Below, piece by piece: positions 7,797 to 17,038 of a stretch of 64,000 nucleotides of DNA. The position numbers and the translations under genes are program-made. The stretch is from Qipengyuania huizhouensis (GTDB lineage Bacteria > Pseudomonadota > Alphaproteobacteria > Sphingomonadales > Sphingomonadaceae), in contig NZ_JAIGNT010000012.1 in the NCBI RefSeq assembly GCF_019711635.1, forward strand, positions 21,448-85,447. Direction: 5' to 3'. Below the pieces are notes generated by a model. The model ran no database searches and was not told the DNA's origin. It worked only from the letters and a program-made list of their open reading frames with translations. The first letter of the stretch is position 1; every line of letters begins with the position of its first letter.

Positions 7797-10552
7797 CCGA
7801 ACCTGTCATCACCGACCAGCGCGCGATCTTCGACCGGCGCGAAATTGCTTCCCGGATCGAAGCGCTGGTCGAGGAGCATGGAAATTCGTCGCGCCAGCCG
7901 GTCGTCGAGCTGCTGAAGCAGGCACTCGACCGGGGGCGCGGCGAAATGGAGCGGCGTCTGGAAGAGCATCCGTCAGCGGGTCATGCCGTGGCCGGCGGCT
8001 ATTCCTTTCTCGTCGACCAGCTCGTTCGCGTAATCCACGAATACGTCACCCAGCACACCTATCCCAACCCCAATCGCAGCGCCGGCGAACGGCTCGCGGT
8101 CATGGCCGTCGGCGGATATGGCCGCAGCGAAATGGCGCCATATTCGGATGTCGACATCGCCTTCCTCGTGGGGGAACGGCGGAACGCCTGGTGCGAGCAG
8201 GTGGTCGAAGCCATGCTCTATCTGATGTGGGACCTTGGCCTCAAGATCGGCCATTCCACCCGTACTCTCGACGAGGCGATCCGGCTGGCGAAGGACGACC
8301 TTACCATCCGTACCGCATTGCTCGAGGGGCGCTATGTCTGGGGCGATCGTTCGCTCTACGATGAAGGAGAGCAGCGCTATACGCGCGAGGTCGTCAGAGG
8401 CAGCGAGCAGGCGTTCCTGACGCAGAAGCTGGAAGAGCGAAACGCGCGCCACAAGCGCATGGGCGACAGCCGCTATGTCGTCGAACCCAATGTGAAGGAC
8501 GGCAAGGGCGGCCTGCGCGATTTGCAGACGCTCTACTGGATCGGGAAGTTCATCCACCGCGTCTCCAGCGCCTCCGAACTCGTCGATGCCGGTCTGATGA
8601 CGGATGCGGAATACCGCAGCTTCCGCCGGGCGGAGCGTTTCCTGCTCGCCGTGCGGTGCCACATGCATATCCTTACCGGGCGTACCGAGGACCGATTGAC
8701 CTTCGATCTTCAGCGGCAAGTGGCCGAGCGCATGAATTACGCGGACCGCCCCGGCAAGAGCGCGGTCGAACGGTTCATGCAGTTCTATTTCATGCAGGCG
8801 AAGCGCGTGGGCAGCCTGACGGGCGTGTTTCTCGCCCATATCGAGGACGATCTTGCCCAGCGATCTGCGCGGAAAGGGTTTTTCGCCGGGTTCAAGCCCA
8901 AGCCGCGCATGGTGAAGGGATACCGGGTCTTCGGAGGGCGTATCGCCGCGCCTTCGGACGACTGGTTTGCCAGGGATCCCGTGCGGCTGATCGAGATATT
9001 CCAGATTGCGGAAGCCGAAGGTCTCGAAATTCACCCCGAGACCATGCGGCAGGCCAACAGGGATGCCAAATTGATCGATCAGGCGGTGCGCGAAGACCCG
9101 CGTGCCAACGCCATATTCCTCGACCTGCTGTGCGGGCGGAACGATCCCGAGCTGGTGCTGCGCTGGATGAACGAGGCGGGCGTTTTCGGCCGGTTCGTGC
9201 CGGATTTCGGCAGGGTCAATGCGCAGATGCAGTTCGATATGTATCACCACTACACAGTGGATGAACACACCATCCGCGCGATCGGCCTGCTCAACAAGAT
9301 CGAGAAGGGCGAGCTCAAGCACGATCATCCGCGTGCTTCGCGGCTGATCCACAAGGTAGGCTCGCGCCGGGTCGCCTATGTTGCGGTCCTGCTGCACGAT
9401 ATCGCCAAGGGGCGCGGCGGCGATCATTCGGTACTGGGTGCGGATGTGGCGCAGGAATTGTGCCCTCGGTTCGGCTTGTCGGAGAGCGAAACGGAACTCG
9501 TCGCCTGGCTGGTACTGAACCACTTGCTGATGAGCCATACCGCACAGAAGCGCGACCTCACCGATCCCAAGACGATCGAGGACTATGTGGCGCAGGTGCA
9601 GAGCATCGAGCGTCTGCGCCACCTCGCCATTCTCACGGCGGTCGATATCCGGGCAGTCGGGCCGGGCACGTGGAACAGCTGGAAGGGCCAACTGCTGGGC
9701 GAACTCTACGATGCGTCTTCGGAAAGGCTCCGGCTCGGCCACATGAGGCAAGGGCGCGCAGAGAAGGTAGCCGCGAAGAAGGCGCAGGTCGCCGACCTCC
9801 TGGAAGAAAAAGCAGCCCTAGTGGAGGAGTTCGGCATAGCGCTCGACGATGCCTACTGGATCGCGGAACCGGTCGATATCATCGCACTCAATCTCGTGCA
9901 TTATGCTGCGGCGCGCGAGCAGGAACACCAGCTATCGGTGCACTGCGAATTCTACGAAGCGCGCGGCGCGACCTTGGTAACCGTGATTGCTGCGGACCAT
10001 CCGGGCCTTTTCTACCGGATTGCGGGCGGTATCCACCTCGCCGGAGGGAACATCATCGATGCGCGCATTCACACCACGCGATCCGGCTGGGCGCTCGACA
10101 ACTTCCTCGTGCAGGACCCGCATGGTGCACCATTCCGCGAAGAACAACAGCTCGACCGGCTGAAGAAAAGCATTGCCGATGCGCTTGCCAACCGGATCGA
10201 CCTGACACCCAGGCTGGCTCAGAGGCCATTGCCGCACAGCAGGTCGAAGGCCTTCGATGTGAGCCCCCGTGTATTGTTCGACAACAAGGCTTCGAACCGG
10301 TTTACGGTGATCGAGGTCAATGCCCGCGACCGACCGGCGCTGCTCAATCGCCTTGCCCGCGTGTTGTTCGAGCACCGGCTGGTGGTCCATTCGGCCCATA
10401 TCACCAATTACGGCGAACGTGCGGTCGATACATTCTACGTAACGGACCTGACGGGCGATAAACTGGCCGAGGGCGAACGCCAGAACCGGCTCGAAGCGAG
10501 GCTTGCAGAGGCGGCAGGTGATGCAATGCAGGCACGGTTGGAAGACGCTTAG
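7793..10552 (+). CDS. glnD: Bifunctional [protein-PII] uridylyltransferase/uridylyl-removing enzyme
   Basis: 919 residues, full length for GlnD. It senses glutamine and uridylylates or deuridylylates PII. Domains in order: nucleotidyltransferase (VGGYGRSEMAPYSDVDIAFL, the paired Asp bind metal), a helical GlnD linker (VEPNVKDGKGGLRDLQTLYWIGK), an HD hydrolase domain (YHHYTVDEHTIRAIG and LLHDIAKGRGGDHS), and two C-terminal ACT domains starting near VTVIAADHPGLFYRIAGGI and VIEVNARDRPALLNRLARVL. TTG start overlapping the synthetase stop (TTGA); no alternative start precedes the conserved region. The pairing with an acyl-CoA synthetase appears positional only. Confidence 0.96.
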   Translation: MTEPVITDQRAIFDRREIASRIEALVEEHGNSSRQPVVELLKQALDRGRGEMERRLEEHPSAGHAVAGGYSFLVDQLVRVIHEYVTQHTYPNPNRSAGERLAVMAVGGYGRSEMAPYSDVDIAFLVGERRNAWCEQVVEAMLYLMWDLGLKIGHSTRTLDEAIRLAKDDLTIRTALLEGRYVWGDRSLYDEGEQRYTREVVRGSEQAFLTQKLEERNARHKRMGDSRYVVEPNVKDGKGGLRDLQTLYWIGKFIHRVSSASELVDAGLMTDAEYRSFRRAERFLLAVRCHMHILTGRTEDRLTFDLQRQVAERMNYADRPGKSAVERFMQFYFMQAKRVGSLTGVFLAHIEDDLAQRSARKGFFAGFKPKPRMVKGYRVFGGRIAAPSDDWFARDPVRLIEIFQIAEAEGLEIHPETMRQANRDAKLIDQAVREDPRANAIFLDLLCGRNDPELVLRWMNEAGVFGRFVPDFGRVNAQMQFDMYHHYTVDEHTIRAIGLLNKIEKGELKHDHPRASRLIHKVGSRRVAYVAVLLHDIAKGRGGDHSVLGADVAQELCPRFGLSESETELVAWLVLNHLLMSHTAQKRDLTDPKTIEDYVAQVQSIERLRHLAILTAVDIRAVGPGTWNSWKGQLLGELYDASSERLRLGHMRQGRAEKVAAKKAQVADLLEEKAALVEEFGIALDDAYWIAEPVDIIALNLVHYAAAREQEHQLSVHCEFYEARGATLVTVIAADHPGLFYRIAGGIHLAGGNIIDARIHTTRSGWALDNFLVQDPHGAPFREEQQLDRLKKSIADALANRIDLTPRLAQRPLPHSRSKAFDVSPRVLFDNKASNRFTVIEVNARDRPALLNRLARVLFEHRLVVHSAHITNYGERAVDTFYVTDLTGDKLAEGERQNRLEARLAEAAGDAMQARLEDA

Positions 10553-10638
10553 CATACGTTTGCAGGAACATTGTTGCACTTGGGTTGCGAATCAGCCACT
10601 GATTATTGCGAGAGATAAACAGAGGAGAGGGTTTCCCG

Positions 10639-13371
10639 ATGAGGAAGACTAAGCATTCGTTGCGCACACTCGCCATTCTGGGCGCTGGCTTCACCTTGCT
10701 GCCCCAGGTGGCGATGGCACAGGAAGTCGCCGAAGAAGGCGACATGGTCGACAATGCGGACGTAGATGACGGGGCGCCCGTGATCGTCGTGACCGCACAG
10801 GGGCGCGAGCAGGTTCTGGCCGATGTTCCGGTCGCGATTTCCGCCGTATCTTCCGAGACATTGGAAAATTCCGGCACCAGCGACATTCGTGAACTCAACC
10901 AGGTTGCACCGTCGCTGCTCGTTTCTTCGACCGGTAACGAGGCCAATGGCTCCGCCCGTATCCGCGGCATCGGCACAGTAGGTGACAACCCGGGCCTCGA
11001 AAGCTCGGTCGCGGTCTTCGTCGATGGCGTCTATCGTTCGCGTTCAGGCAATGCCCTGTCCGAACTCGGACCGCTTGACCGCATCGAAATCCTGCGCGGT
11101 CCTCAGGGAACTCTGGGTGGTCGCAACGCATCTGCCGGTCTTATCTCGATTTACACCGCCGAACCCGAATTCAACTTCGGCGGCTATGCCGATTTCACCT
11201 ACGGGAATTTCGACGCCATTCGTGTAGAAGGCGGCGTAAACGCCCCCCTCGGCGAGACAGTCGCCGCAAGGATCGATGGGGTATTTTTCCAGCGCGACGG
11301 TTTTTACAACGACGTGGTCAACGATACGGACGTCAACAATCGTGACCGTTATCTCGTGCGCGCGCAGGCCCTTTTCGAGCCCAGCGAGGATATCAGCTTC
11401 CGCTTGGTCGGAGACTATTCCAAGAAGGACGAGGCTTGCTGCGCCGCGACTTTCGTACAGCCCGAGGTTGCCCCGCTTGCGCGCGTTTCGCCCGGTCTGG
11501 ATCCCTTCGCCCGTCCCGTGCCAGGCTCCCCGGCGCTGACGAGCACCAGCAACCCGATTACCAATATCCTGCTCGGCCTCGGGCAGAACCCGGCGGCCCT
11601 CAACCAGTCGACCTATAATCGGGATATCTATGTCACCCCTGGCCGCAGCTATGCCGGCGAAACCGAGGACTACGGCATTTCCGGCGAATTGAACTGGAGC
11701 CTGGGCAATGCCACGCTCACTTCGATCACCGCCTATCGCGAATATTCCAACACGCAGGGTTCGGATACCGATTATACGCAGGTGGATATTCTCTATCGCG
11801 AGCCCGGCAACAATGCCGGCGCGCGCGAGTTCGGTACCTTCACGCAGGAACTCCGGCTCAACGGCACTGCCTTCAATGACCGCCTCGACTGGCTGATCGG
11901 CGGCTATTACGCTAACGAAGAGCTGCAGGTGCGCGACAACCTGCGCTTCGGCGACCAGTATGGCACATTCGTGAGCTGCCGTATCGCCCTGGCAATCAAT
12001 CCGGCTCTTGCAAATCCGTCCGAGCAGGATTGCCTCGGCGCCTTCGGGCGTGGCGCACTGCAGGCGGCCAATGGCGGCGCAGGAGCGTTCGGCGCGGCTA
12101 CGCCGGTTATCCTTCAGGGCATCACCAATTTGTCGAATGTCAACGATCTTGGCGGCACCGGAGATGTTTACAATCAAACGAGCGAAAATTTCGCGTTTTT
12201 CACGCACAATATCTTCCACATCACCGACACGCTCGATCTTACCCTTGGCCTGCGTTACACCAGCGAAACCAAGGATTTCGACGCGACATTCAGCAACGAC
12301 AACGTCATCTGCCCGCAGAACCGCGCACTTCTTTCGGGCCTTTTGGCAACGCCCCTTGCGGGTCTTGCCGGCGGCCTGATCGCCCTGTCGTGCCAGGGTA
12401 ACTCGACTGCCGAGCTGGATGGCGTCTCCATCGCCGACACGCGTGACGAGAACGAATTTACCGGAACCGCGGTGTTGAGCTGGAAACCGGTCGACGATCT
12501 CATGGTCTATGGCTCCTATTCGCGTGGCTACAAGGCGGGCGGTTTCAACCTCGACCGTTCGGCGCTCGGCAACCCGGTGACCTTTAACGTCGCGAACATC
12601 GATCCTGCCTCGCTGCAGTTCGATGAAGAGACGGTCGATGCCTTTGAAATCGGCCTCAAGTATTCAGAGCGACTCTGGGGTTTCGGGCTCACCGCTTTCC
12701 GGCAGGAGTTCAGCAATTTCCAGCTGAATACCTTCAACGGGTCGGTCTTCCTCGTGCAGAACATCAATGGCTGTGACGACGATCTTGGCGGGCTGGATCG
12801 GGATGCAAGTCCCGCAACGGGCGCCTGCGATCCGGACAGTGTCGGGCCCGGCGTGATTTCACAGGGTGTTGAATTCGAAACGAGCCTGAGCCCGACGCGC
12901 AATGTGAATATGACGATGGGCATTACCTACGCTGACACGAGTTATGAGGATAATCTCGTCGGCAGCGATTCGGGTGCCCCTCTCGACCCGGCGCTCCGCC
13001 TGCTTCCCGGCGATAATCTGTCGAACGCTCCCGAATGGGTTGCTACCAGCTCGTTCACATGGACCCCGGATATCGGAAATTCGGGCATGAAGGGTCTGGT
13101 CTTCATCAATGGTCGCATGACCGGCGATTACAATACCGGTTCCGACCTGTTGTACGGCAAGGAACAGGACGGTTACATCGTAGTGAACGGACGCATCGGT
13201 CTGACCAACATTGCGGATCGTTTCTCGATCGAAGGCTGGGTGCAGAACATGTTCGACGAGGACTACACCCAGGTGGCCTTCAACACGCCGTTCATTGCCC
13301 CGCAGCAGACCTATTCTGCGTTCCTTGCGGAGCCGCGGACCTATGGTGTGACGGTGCGGGCCGAATTCTAA
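10639..13371 (+). CDS. TonB-dependent outer membrane receptor
   Basis: 910 residues. Signal peptide MRKTKHSLRTLAILGAGF ending near VAMAQ, a TonB-box-like VIVVTAQ, a plug domain (DVPVAISAVSSETLENSG through IEILRGPQGTLGGRNASAGLI), then a 22-strand-type beta-barrel ending in aromatic VTVRAEF as required for outer-membrane insertion. Extracellular loops contain Cys pairs (KKDEACCAA; FVSCRIAL..EQDCLG). Sphingomonads carry many such receptors for siderophores, carotenoid-like or glycan substrates; the ligand is not identifiable and no transport genes adjoin. The ATG at 10639 follows AGGAGAGG (10622-10629). Transcription ends at the hairpin at 13394-13422. Confidence 0.93.
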   Translation: MRKTKHSLRTLAILGAGFTLLPQVAMAQEVAEEGDMVDNADVDDGAPVIVVTAQGREQVLADVPVAISAVSSETLENSGTSDIRELNQVAPSLLVSSTGNEANGSARIRGIGTVGDNPGLESSVAVFVDGVYRSRSGNALSELGPLDRIEILRGPQGTLGGRNASAGLISIYTAEPEFNFGGYADFTYGNFDAIRVEGGVNAPLGETVAARIDGVFFQRDGFYNDVVNDTDVNNRDRYLVRAQALFEPSEDISFRLVGDYSKKDEACCAATFVQPEVAPLARVSPGLDPFARPVPGSPALTSTSNPITNILLGLGQNPAALNQSTYNRDIYVTPGRSYAGETEDYGISGELNWSLGNATLTSITAYREYSNTQGSDTDYTQVDILYREPGNNAGAREFGTFTQELRLNGTAFNDRLDWLIGGYYANEELQVRDNLRFGDQYGTFVSCRIALAINPALANPSEQDCLGAFGRGALQAANGGAGAFGAATPVILQGITNLSNVNDLGGTGDVYNQTSENFAFFTHNIFHITDTLDLTLGLRYTSETKDFDATFSNDNVICPQNRALLSGLLATPLAGLAGGLIALSCQGNSTAELDGVSIADTRDENEFTGTAVLSWKPVDDLMVYGSYSRGYKAGGFNLDRSALGNPVTFNVANIDPASLQFDEETVDAFEIGLKYSERLWGFGLTAFRQEFSNFQLNTFNGSVFLVQNINGCDDDLGGLDRDASPATGACDPDSVGPGVISQGVEFETSLSPTRNVNMTMGITYADTSYEDNLVGSDSGAPLDPALRLLPGDNLSNAPEWVATSSFTWTPDIGNSGMKGLVFINGRMTGDYNTGSDLLYGKEQDGYIVVNGRIGLTNIADRFSIEGWVQNMFDEDYTQVAFNTPFIAPQQTYSAFLAEPRTYGVTVRAEF

Positions 13372-13393
13372 CTTGATCCCGGATCTGGAGAGG

Positions 13394-13422
13394 AAAGGGG
13401 CGCCCTTCGGGTGCCCCTTTTT
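13394..13422. terminator. Rho-independent terminator, probably bidirectional
   Basis: Twelve-base-pair stem AAAGGGGCGCCC (13394-13405), loop TTC, pairing arm 13409-13420 with one G-T wobble, then a T run through 13422. It lies between the convergent receptor and yggS genes; the A run at its left flank could serve as the T tail for yggS, whose stop codon at 13421-13423 touches it. Confidence 0.85.
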
Positions 13423-14089
13423 AGTTGGCTGGCCGTTCGCCAAATAGCGCTGTTCCGACACGAATATGCGTTGCGCCGAGCATGATCGCGGTTTCGTAAT
13501 CGCCGCTCATGCCCATGCTCCGACCTTCCAGACCGTGATCGCGCGCCAGCTTGTCGAGCAGCGCAAAGAACGGGGCCGGTTCGATATCGGCAGGCGGCAG
13601 ACACATCAAACCTGCGAGAGGAATTTCCGCATCGCGCGCCTGCGCAAGCAGGGCGGGCAGTTCGCTGACCGGGCAACCGCCTTTTTGCGGTTCATCACCG
13701 ATATCTACCTGCACAAAGCATGGTACTTGCCGGTCGGTCTTGTCGAATGCTTTAGCCAGCGCCTTGACGAGGCTGGGCCGGTCCAGAGAATGGATCACAT
13801 CGAATAATGCCGCAGCATCTTCCGCCTTGTTCGATTGCAGTTGGCCGACGAGGTGAAGCTGCACCCCGGGATGTCGCTCCCGCAGCGCGGGCCATTTCTC
13901 CTGCGCTTCCTGCACGCGGTTCTCGCCGAAGTGGCGATGACCCTCGAACAGAAGCGGTTCGACCGCAGAAGCAGGATGTCGCTTGCTGACCGCGATCAAT
14001 GTCACCTCATCCGCGCCGCGCCGCGCCCGGCGGCAGGCCTCCCGGATTTTTTGCTGTACGCTGTGGAGCGGTGTGTCTGCCTTTTCCAT
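13421..14089 (-). CDS. yggS: YggS family pyridoxal phosphate homeostasis protein
   Basis: 222 residues of the PLPBP/COG0325 family, a single alanine-racemase-like TIM barrel that binds PLP and balances B6 vitamers and amino/keto acid pools. The PLP lysine lies in TLIAVSKRHP (residues ~30-39). HFGENRVQEAQEKW, the phosphate-binding end SMGMSGDYETAIMLGATHIRVGTALFG and HLVGQLQSNK are all family hallmarks. Divergent from the TenI-like gene with ~22 bases between the two starts, so the two promoters must overlap or lie within the opposite gene. The 3' end abuts the receptor terminator. Confidence 0.95.
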   Translation of the reverse strand: MEKADTPLHSVQQKIREACRRARRGADEVTLIAVSKRHPASAVEPLLFEGHRHFGENRVQEAQEKWPALRERHPGVQLHLVGQLQSNKAEDAAALFDVIHSLDRPSLVKALAKAFDKTDRQVPCFVQVDIGDEPQKGGCPVSELPALLAQARDAEIPLAGLMCLPPADIEPAPFFALLDKLARDHGLEGRSMGMSGDYETAIMLGATHIRVGTALFGERPAN

Positions 14090-14111
14090 CGCCCCGCGCT
14101 ATAGCGTGTGC

Positions 14112-14639
14112 ATGTCCTCGCACCAGACCCTTCCCCTGCTATGGCTGCTTTCCGATGCACGCAACGACACCGTGCTGCAGGATTCCCTCAAGGCGATGCC
14201 CCGTGACTCCGGGTTCGTTTTTCGCCACTATCATCTGGAATCCGAAGCGCGCCGGCATCGCTTCGATGAACTTTCGAAATGCGCTCGTGAGATGGGACAC
14301 GTGGTCATTCTCTCGGGTGAGGAGGATTGGGGCGCCGACGGGACCTATGGCGATGTCAGGCGCGCAGGGCCCGGATTGCGTCTGGCGACAGCGCATAATG
14401 AGGACGAGTTACGCAGGGCAGCCCAGGTGGAGGCGGATGCGATTTTCCTGTCTCCCGTCTTCGCGACTGCATCGCATCCCGATGCGCCGACGCTCGGCAT
14501 AAAGGGATTTCACGCTCTGGCGCAGCAATCGCCCGTACCGGTCATTGCCCTCGGCGGCATGACGCATGAGCGGGCCCGTGAACTCCACTGGCCGCGTTGG
14601 GGTGCGATCGACGGTCTCGCCTCGACGAAGAGCGCTTGA
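14112..14639 (+). CDS. Thiamine phosphate synthase/TenI-like protein
   Basis: 175 residues resembling the ThiE/TenI barrel. Visible are LLWLLSDARND at the start, LRLATAHNEDELRRA in mid-sequence, ADAIFLSPVFATASHPDAPTLG (compare the ThiE segment GPVFPTxTK) and VPVIALGGM before the C-terminus. It is shorter than ThiE (~210) and the canonical N-terminal nucleophile and pyrophosphate motifs are not obvious, so it may be a TenI-like paralogue rather than an active synthase. Start at ATG 14112; GTG at 14106 is also possible. No other thiamine genes adjoin. Confidence 0.75.
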   Translation: MSSHQTLPLLWLLSDARNDTVLQDSLKAMPRDSGFVFRHYHLESEARRHRFDELSKCAREMGHVVILSGEEDWGADGTYGDVRRAGPGLRLATAHNEDELRRAAQVEADAIFLSPVFATASHPDAPTLGIKGFHALAQQSPVPVIALGGMTHERARELHWPRWGAIDGLASTKSA

Positions 14640-14695
14640 CCTCGGACTCTCCGAGGATTCATAATGTAGTTCAGGCGGCAGAAGGGAAATTCGAG

Positions 14696-17029
14696 ATGGC
14701 AACGCGCGCAGGCGCCAAACCGGATTGGCGCGCGGCTTTTCGCCGCTCGCTGAGGCGTGCCATACATATGGTCGGCGCGGGCGCGCTGTTTGCGCTGCTG
14801 TTGTTCCTGTCCCTGGCGCTTGTCAGCTACACCCAAACCGATCCCAGCGCTTCAACCGCTGCATCTGGCGCAGATATCGCAAACTGGATGGGGGCGAGTG
14901 GGGCCTGGACCGCAGATCAATCCTACCTGTGGTTCGGATTGCCGGCACTCCTGCTCTTGCCGCTGCTTTGGATTTCTGCGCGCAGGCTGTGGACCGGAGT
15001 CGAAGACCCCGACGAGGAAGAAACCCCGGGGAAATGGTGGAGCCCGTTCGCCATGCTCCTCCTCGCGATGGTCCTGCTCGGCACGGTCATCTCATTGCTC
15101 TTCAAAGGAAGCCCCGGGCCATTCCCTGCGGGCGGCGGGGGGACTGCCGGCCTTCTCGGCGCGGGGAGCATCGAAGCCATTGCCACCCGGTTCGGCGGCG
15201 ATTTCTCGGGCTGGATCATTGCTGCGCTCGGACTTGCTGCGCTTGGTGGTGGGCTTGCGCTCGTCACAAGGGTTTTCGCCATCGACTGGGTGCAATTCTT
15301 CACCTTGCCGGAATTCCTCAAACGGCGCACGCCCTTGTCGGACATTGATCTTCCGCTAGCCCCCAAGAAGCAGAAGCGGGCGAAACAACCGCCGGCCGAA
15401 CAGGCCGAGGAAGACGAGCCGGTACGCGCCCCGCGCCGCGTGCCCGAGATCGCAGACCCCATTTCAGCGCCTGCGACTTCCGTTGCGGCCAAGCCCAGCC
15501 AGCGCGATATGTTCGCCAATTATCAATTGCCGAGCCATGAACTGCTGGCCGACCAGCCGGAGCAGAAGGTCGCAAAGCTGGACAAGATTGCGCTGGAGCG
15601 AAACGCGCGCCTGCTGGAGAACGTACTCGACGATTTCAATGTGAAAGGCGAGATTACCGCCGTTCGCGCAGGTCCGGTCGTGACCATGTACGAACTCGAG
15701 CCCGCGCCGGGCATCAAGGCCAGCCGCGTCGTCGGGCTTGCGGAAGACATCGCCCGCAACATGAGTGCGATCAGCGCACGCGTCAGTCCTATCCCCGGCA
15801 AGACGGTGATTGGGATCGAACTGCCCAATGCCGACCGCCAGATGGTCAGTTACAAGGAACTGGCGACTTCGAGCGCCTTCGTCGATCACAAGGGCAGCCT
15901 GCCGATGATCCTCGGCAAGGATATTGCGGGCGAACCGATCATCGCCGACCTTGCCGCCATGCCGCACCTGCTCGTTGCCGGTACGACGGGTTCGGGCAAA
16001 TCGGTTGGGTTGAACGCAATCCTGCTGTCTTTGCTCTATCGTTTCACGCCCGACGAATGCCGCCTGATCCTGATCGATCCCAAGGTGCTGGAACTCAAGA
16101 CCTACGACGACATTCCGCATCTCCTCAGCCCGGTGGTCACCGAACCGGCCAAATCGGTCCGCGCGCTCAAATGGGCGGTGGAGGAGATGGAAAAGCGCTA
16201 CCGGATGATGAGTAGCGTCAATTCCCGAAATATCGCGGGCTTCAACGAGAAGGTCAAAAAGGCCATCGAGAAGGGCAGCCCGCTCGGCCGTCGCGTGCAG
16301 ACGGGTTTCGATCCGGAAACGGGTGAGGAACTCTACGAAGAAGAACAGCTCGATTACGAACCGCTGCCTTTGATAGTACTGATTGTCGACGAACTGGCCG
16401 ACCTGATGGTCACCGTGGGCAAGGAAATCGAAGTTCTGATCCAACGCCTCTCACAGAAGAGCCGCGCAGCAGGCATCCATCTGATCATGGCGACACAGCG
16501 CCCCTCTGTCGATGTCATCACCGGCGTGATCAAGGCCAACCTGCCTACCCGCATTAGCTTCAAGGTGACCAGCCGGATCGACAGCCGCACGATCCTCGGC
16601 GAGCAGGGGGCGGAACAGCTGCTGGGCAAGGGAGACATGCTCTACAAGCCGAATACCGGGGCGGTCGTGCGGGTTCACGGTCCTTTCGTGGCCGACGACG
16701 AGGTCGAGCGTGTTGCCGATCACTGGCGCGAACAGGGCAAGCCGGACTATGTCGATGCCGTGACCGAGGAACCGGAGGATGGCGGGTTCAATTTCGAAGA
16801 CGAATTCACCGCTTCCGACAATCCGGAAGAGCGCAAGTATCGCCAGGCCTGCCAGATCGTGATCGAAAACCAGAAAGCTTCGGGCAGCTGGCTACAGCGC
16901 CAGATGGGCGTGGGTTACAACACCGCGGCCAAGTGGATCGAGCGAATGGAATCGGAAGGATTGGTCGGACCGGCAAACCATGTCGGCCGCCGCGAGATAT
17001 TCCGCGACCAGGACGGAAACCCGATCTAA
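14696..17029 (+). CDS. ftsK: DNA translocase FtsK
   Basis: 777 residues. N-terminal four-helix membrane domain (residues ~25-200), a short acidic/proline linker (EEDEPVRAPRRVPE), then the motor: alpha domain LLENVLDDFNVKGEITAVRAGPVVTMYELEPAPGIK, Walker A LVAGTTGSGKSVGLNAILLSLL, and Walker B LIVLIVDELADLMV. The C-terminal winged-helix gamma domain (YRQACQIVIENQKASGSWLQRQ to GLVGPANHVGRREI) recognises KOPS-like polar sequences. The linker is short compared with E. coli FtsK, as is usual in alphaproteobacteria. ATG 14696 follows GAAGGGA; it coordinates chromosome segregation with septation. Confidence 0.95.
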   Translation: MATRAGAKPDWRAAFRRSLRRAIHMVGAGALFALLLFLSLALVSYTQTDPSASTAASGADIANWMGASGAWTADQSYLWFGLPALLLLPLLWISARRLWTGVEDPDEEETPGKWWSPFAMLLLAMVLLGTVISLLFKGSPGPFPAGGGGTAGLLGAGSIEAIATRFGGDFSGWIIAALGLAALGGGLALVTRVFAIDWVQFFTLPEFLKRRTPLSDIDLPLAPKKQKRAKQPPAEQAEEDEPVRAPRRVPEIADPISAPATSVAAKPSQRDMFANYQLPSHELLADQPEQKVAKLDKIALERNARLLENVLDDFNVKGEITAVRAGPVVTMYELEPAPGIKASRVVGLAEDIARNMSAISARVSPIPGKTVIGIELPNADRQMVSYKELATSSAFVDHKGSLPMILGKDIAGEPIIADLAAMPHLLVAGTTGSGKSVGLNAILLSLLYRFTPDECRLILIDPKVLELKTYDDIPHLLSPVVTEPAKSVRALKWAVEEMEKRYRMMSSVNSRNIAGFNEKVKKAIEKGSPLGRRVQTGFDPETGEELYEEEQLDYEPLPLIVLIVDELADLMVTVGKEIEVLIQRLSQKSRAAGIHLIMATQRPSVDVITGVIKANLPTRISFKVTSRIDSRTILGEQGAEQLLGKGDMLYKPNTGAVVRVHGPFVADDEVERVADHWREQGKPDYVDAVTEEPEDGGFNFEDEFTASDNPEERKYRQACQIVIENQKASGSWLQRQMGVGYNTAAKWIERMESEGLVGPANHVGRREIFRDQDGNPI

Positions 17030-17038
17030 AGAGCGCCG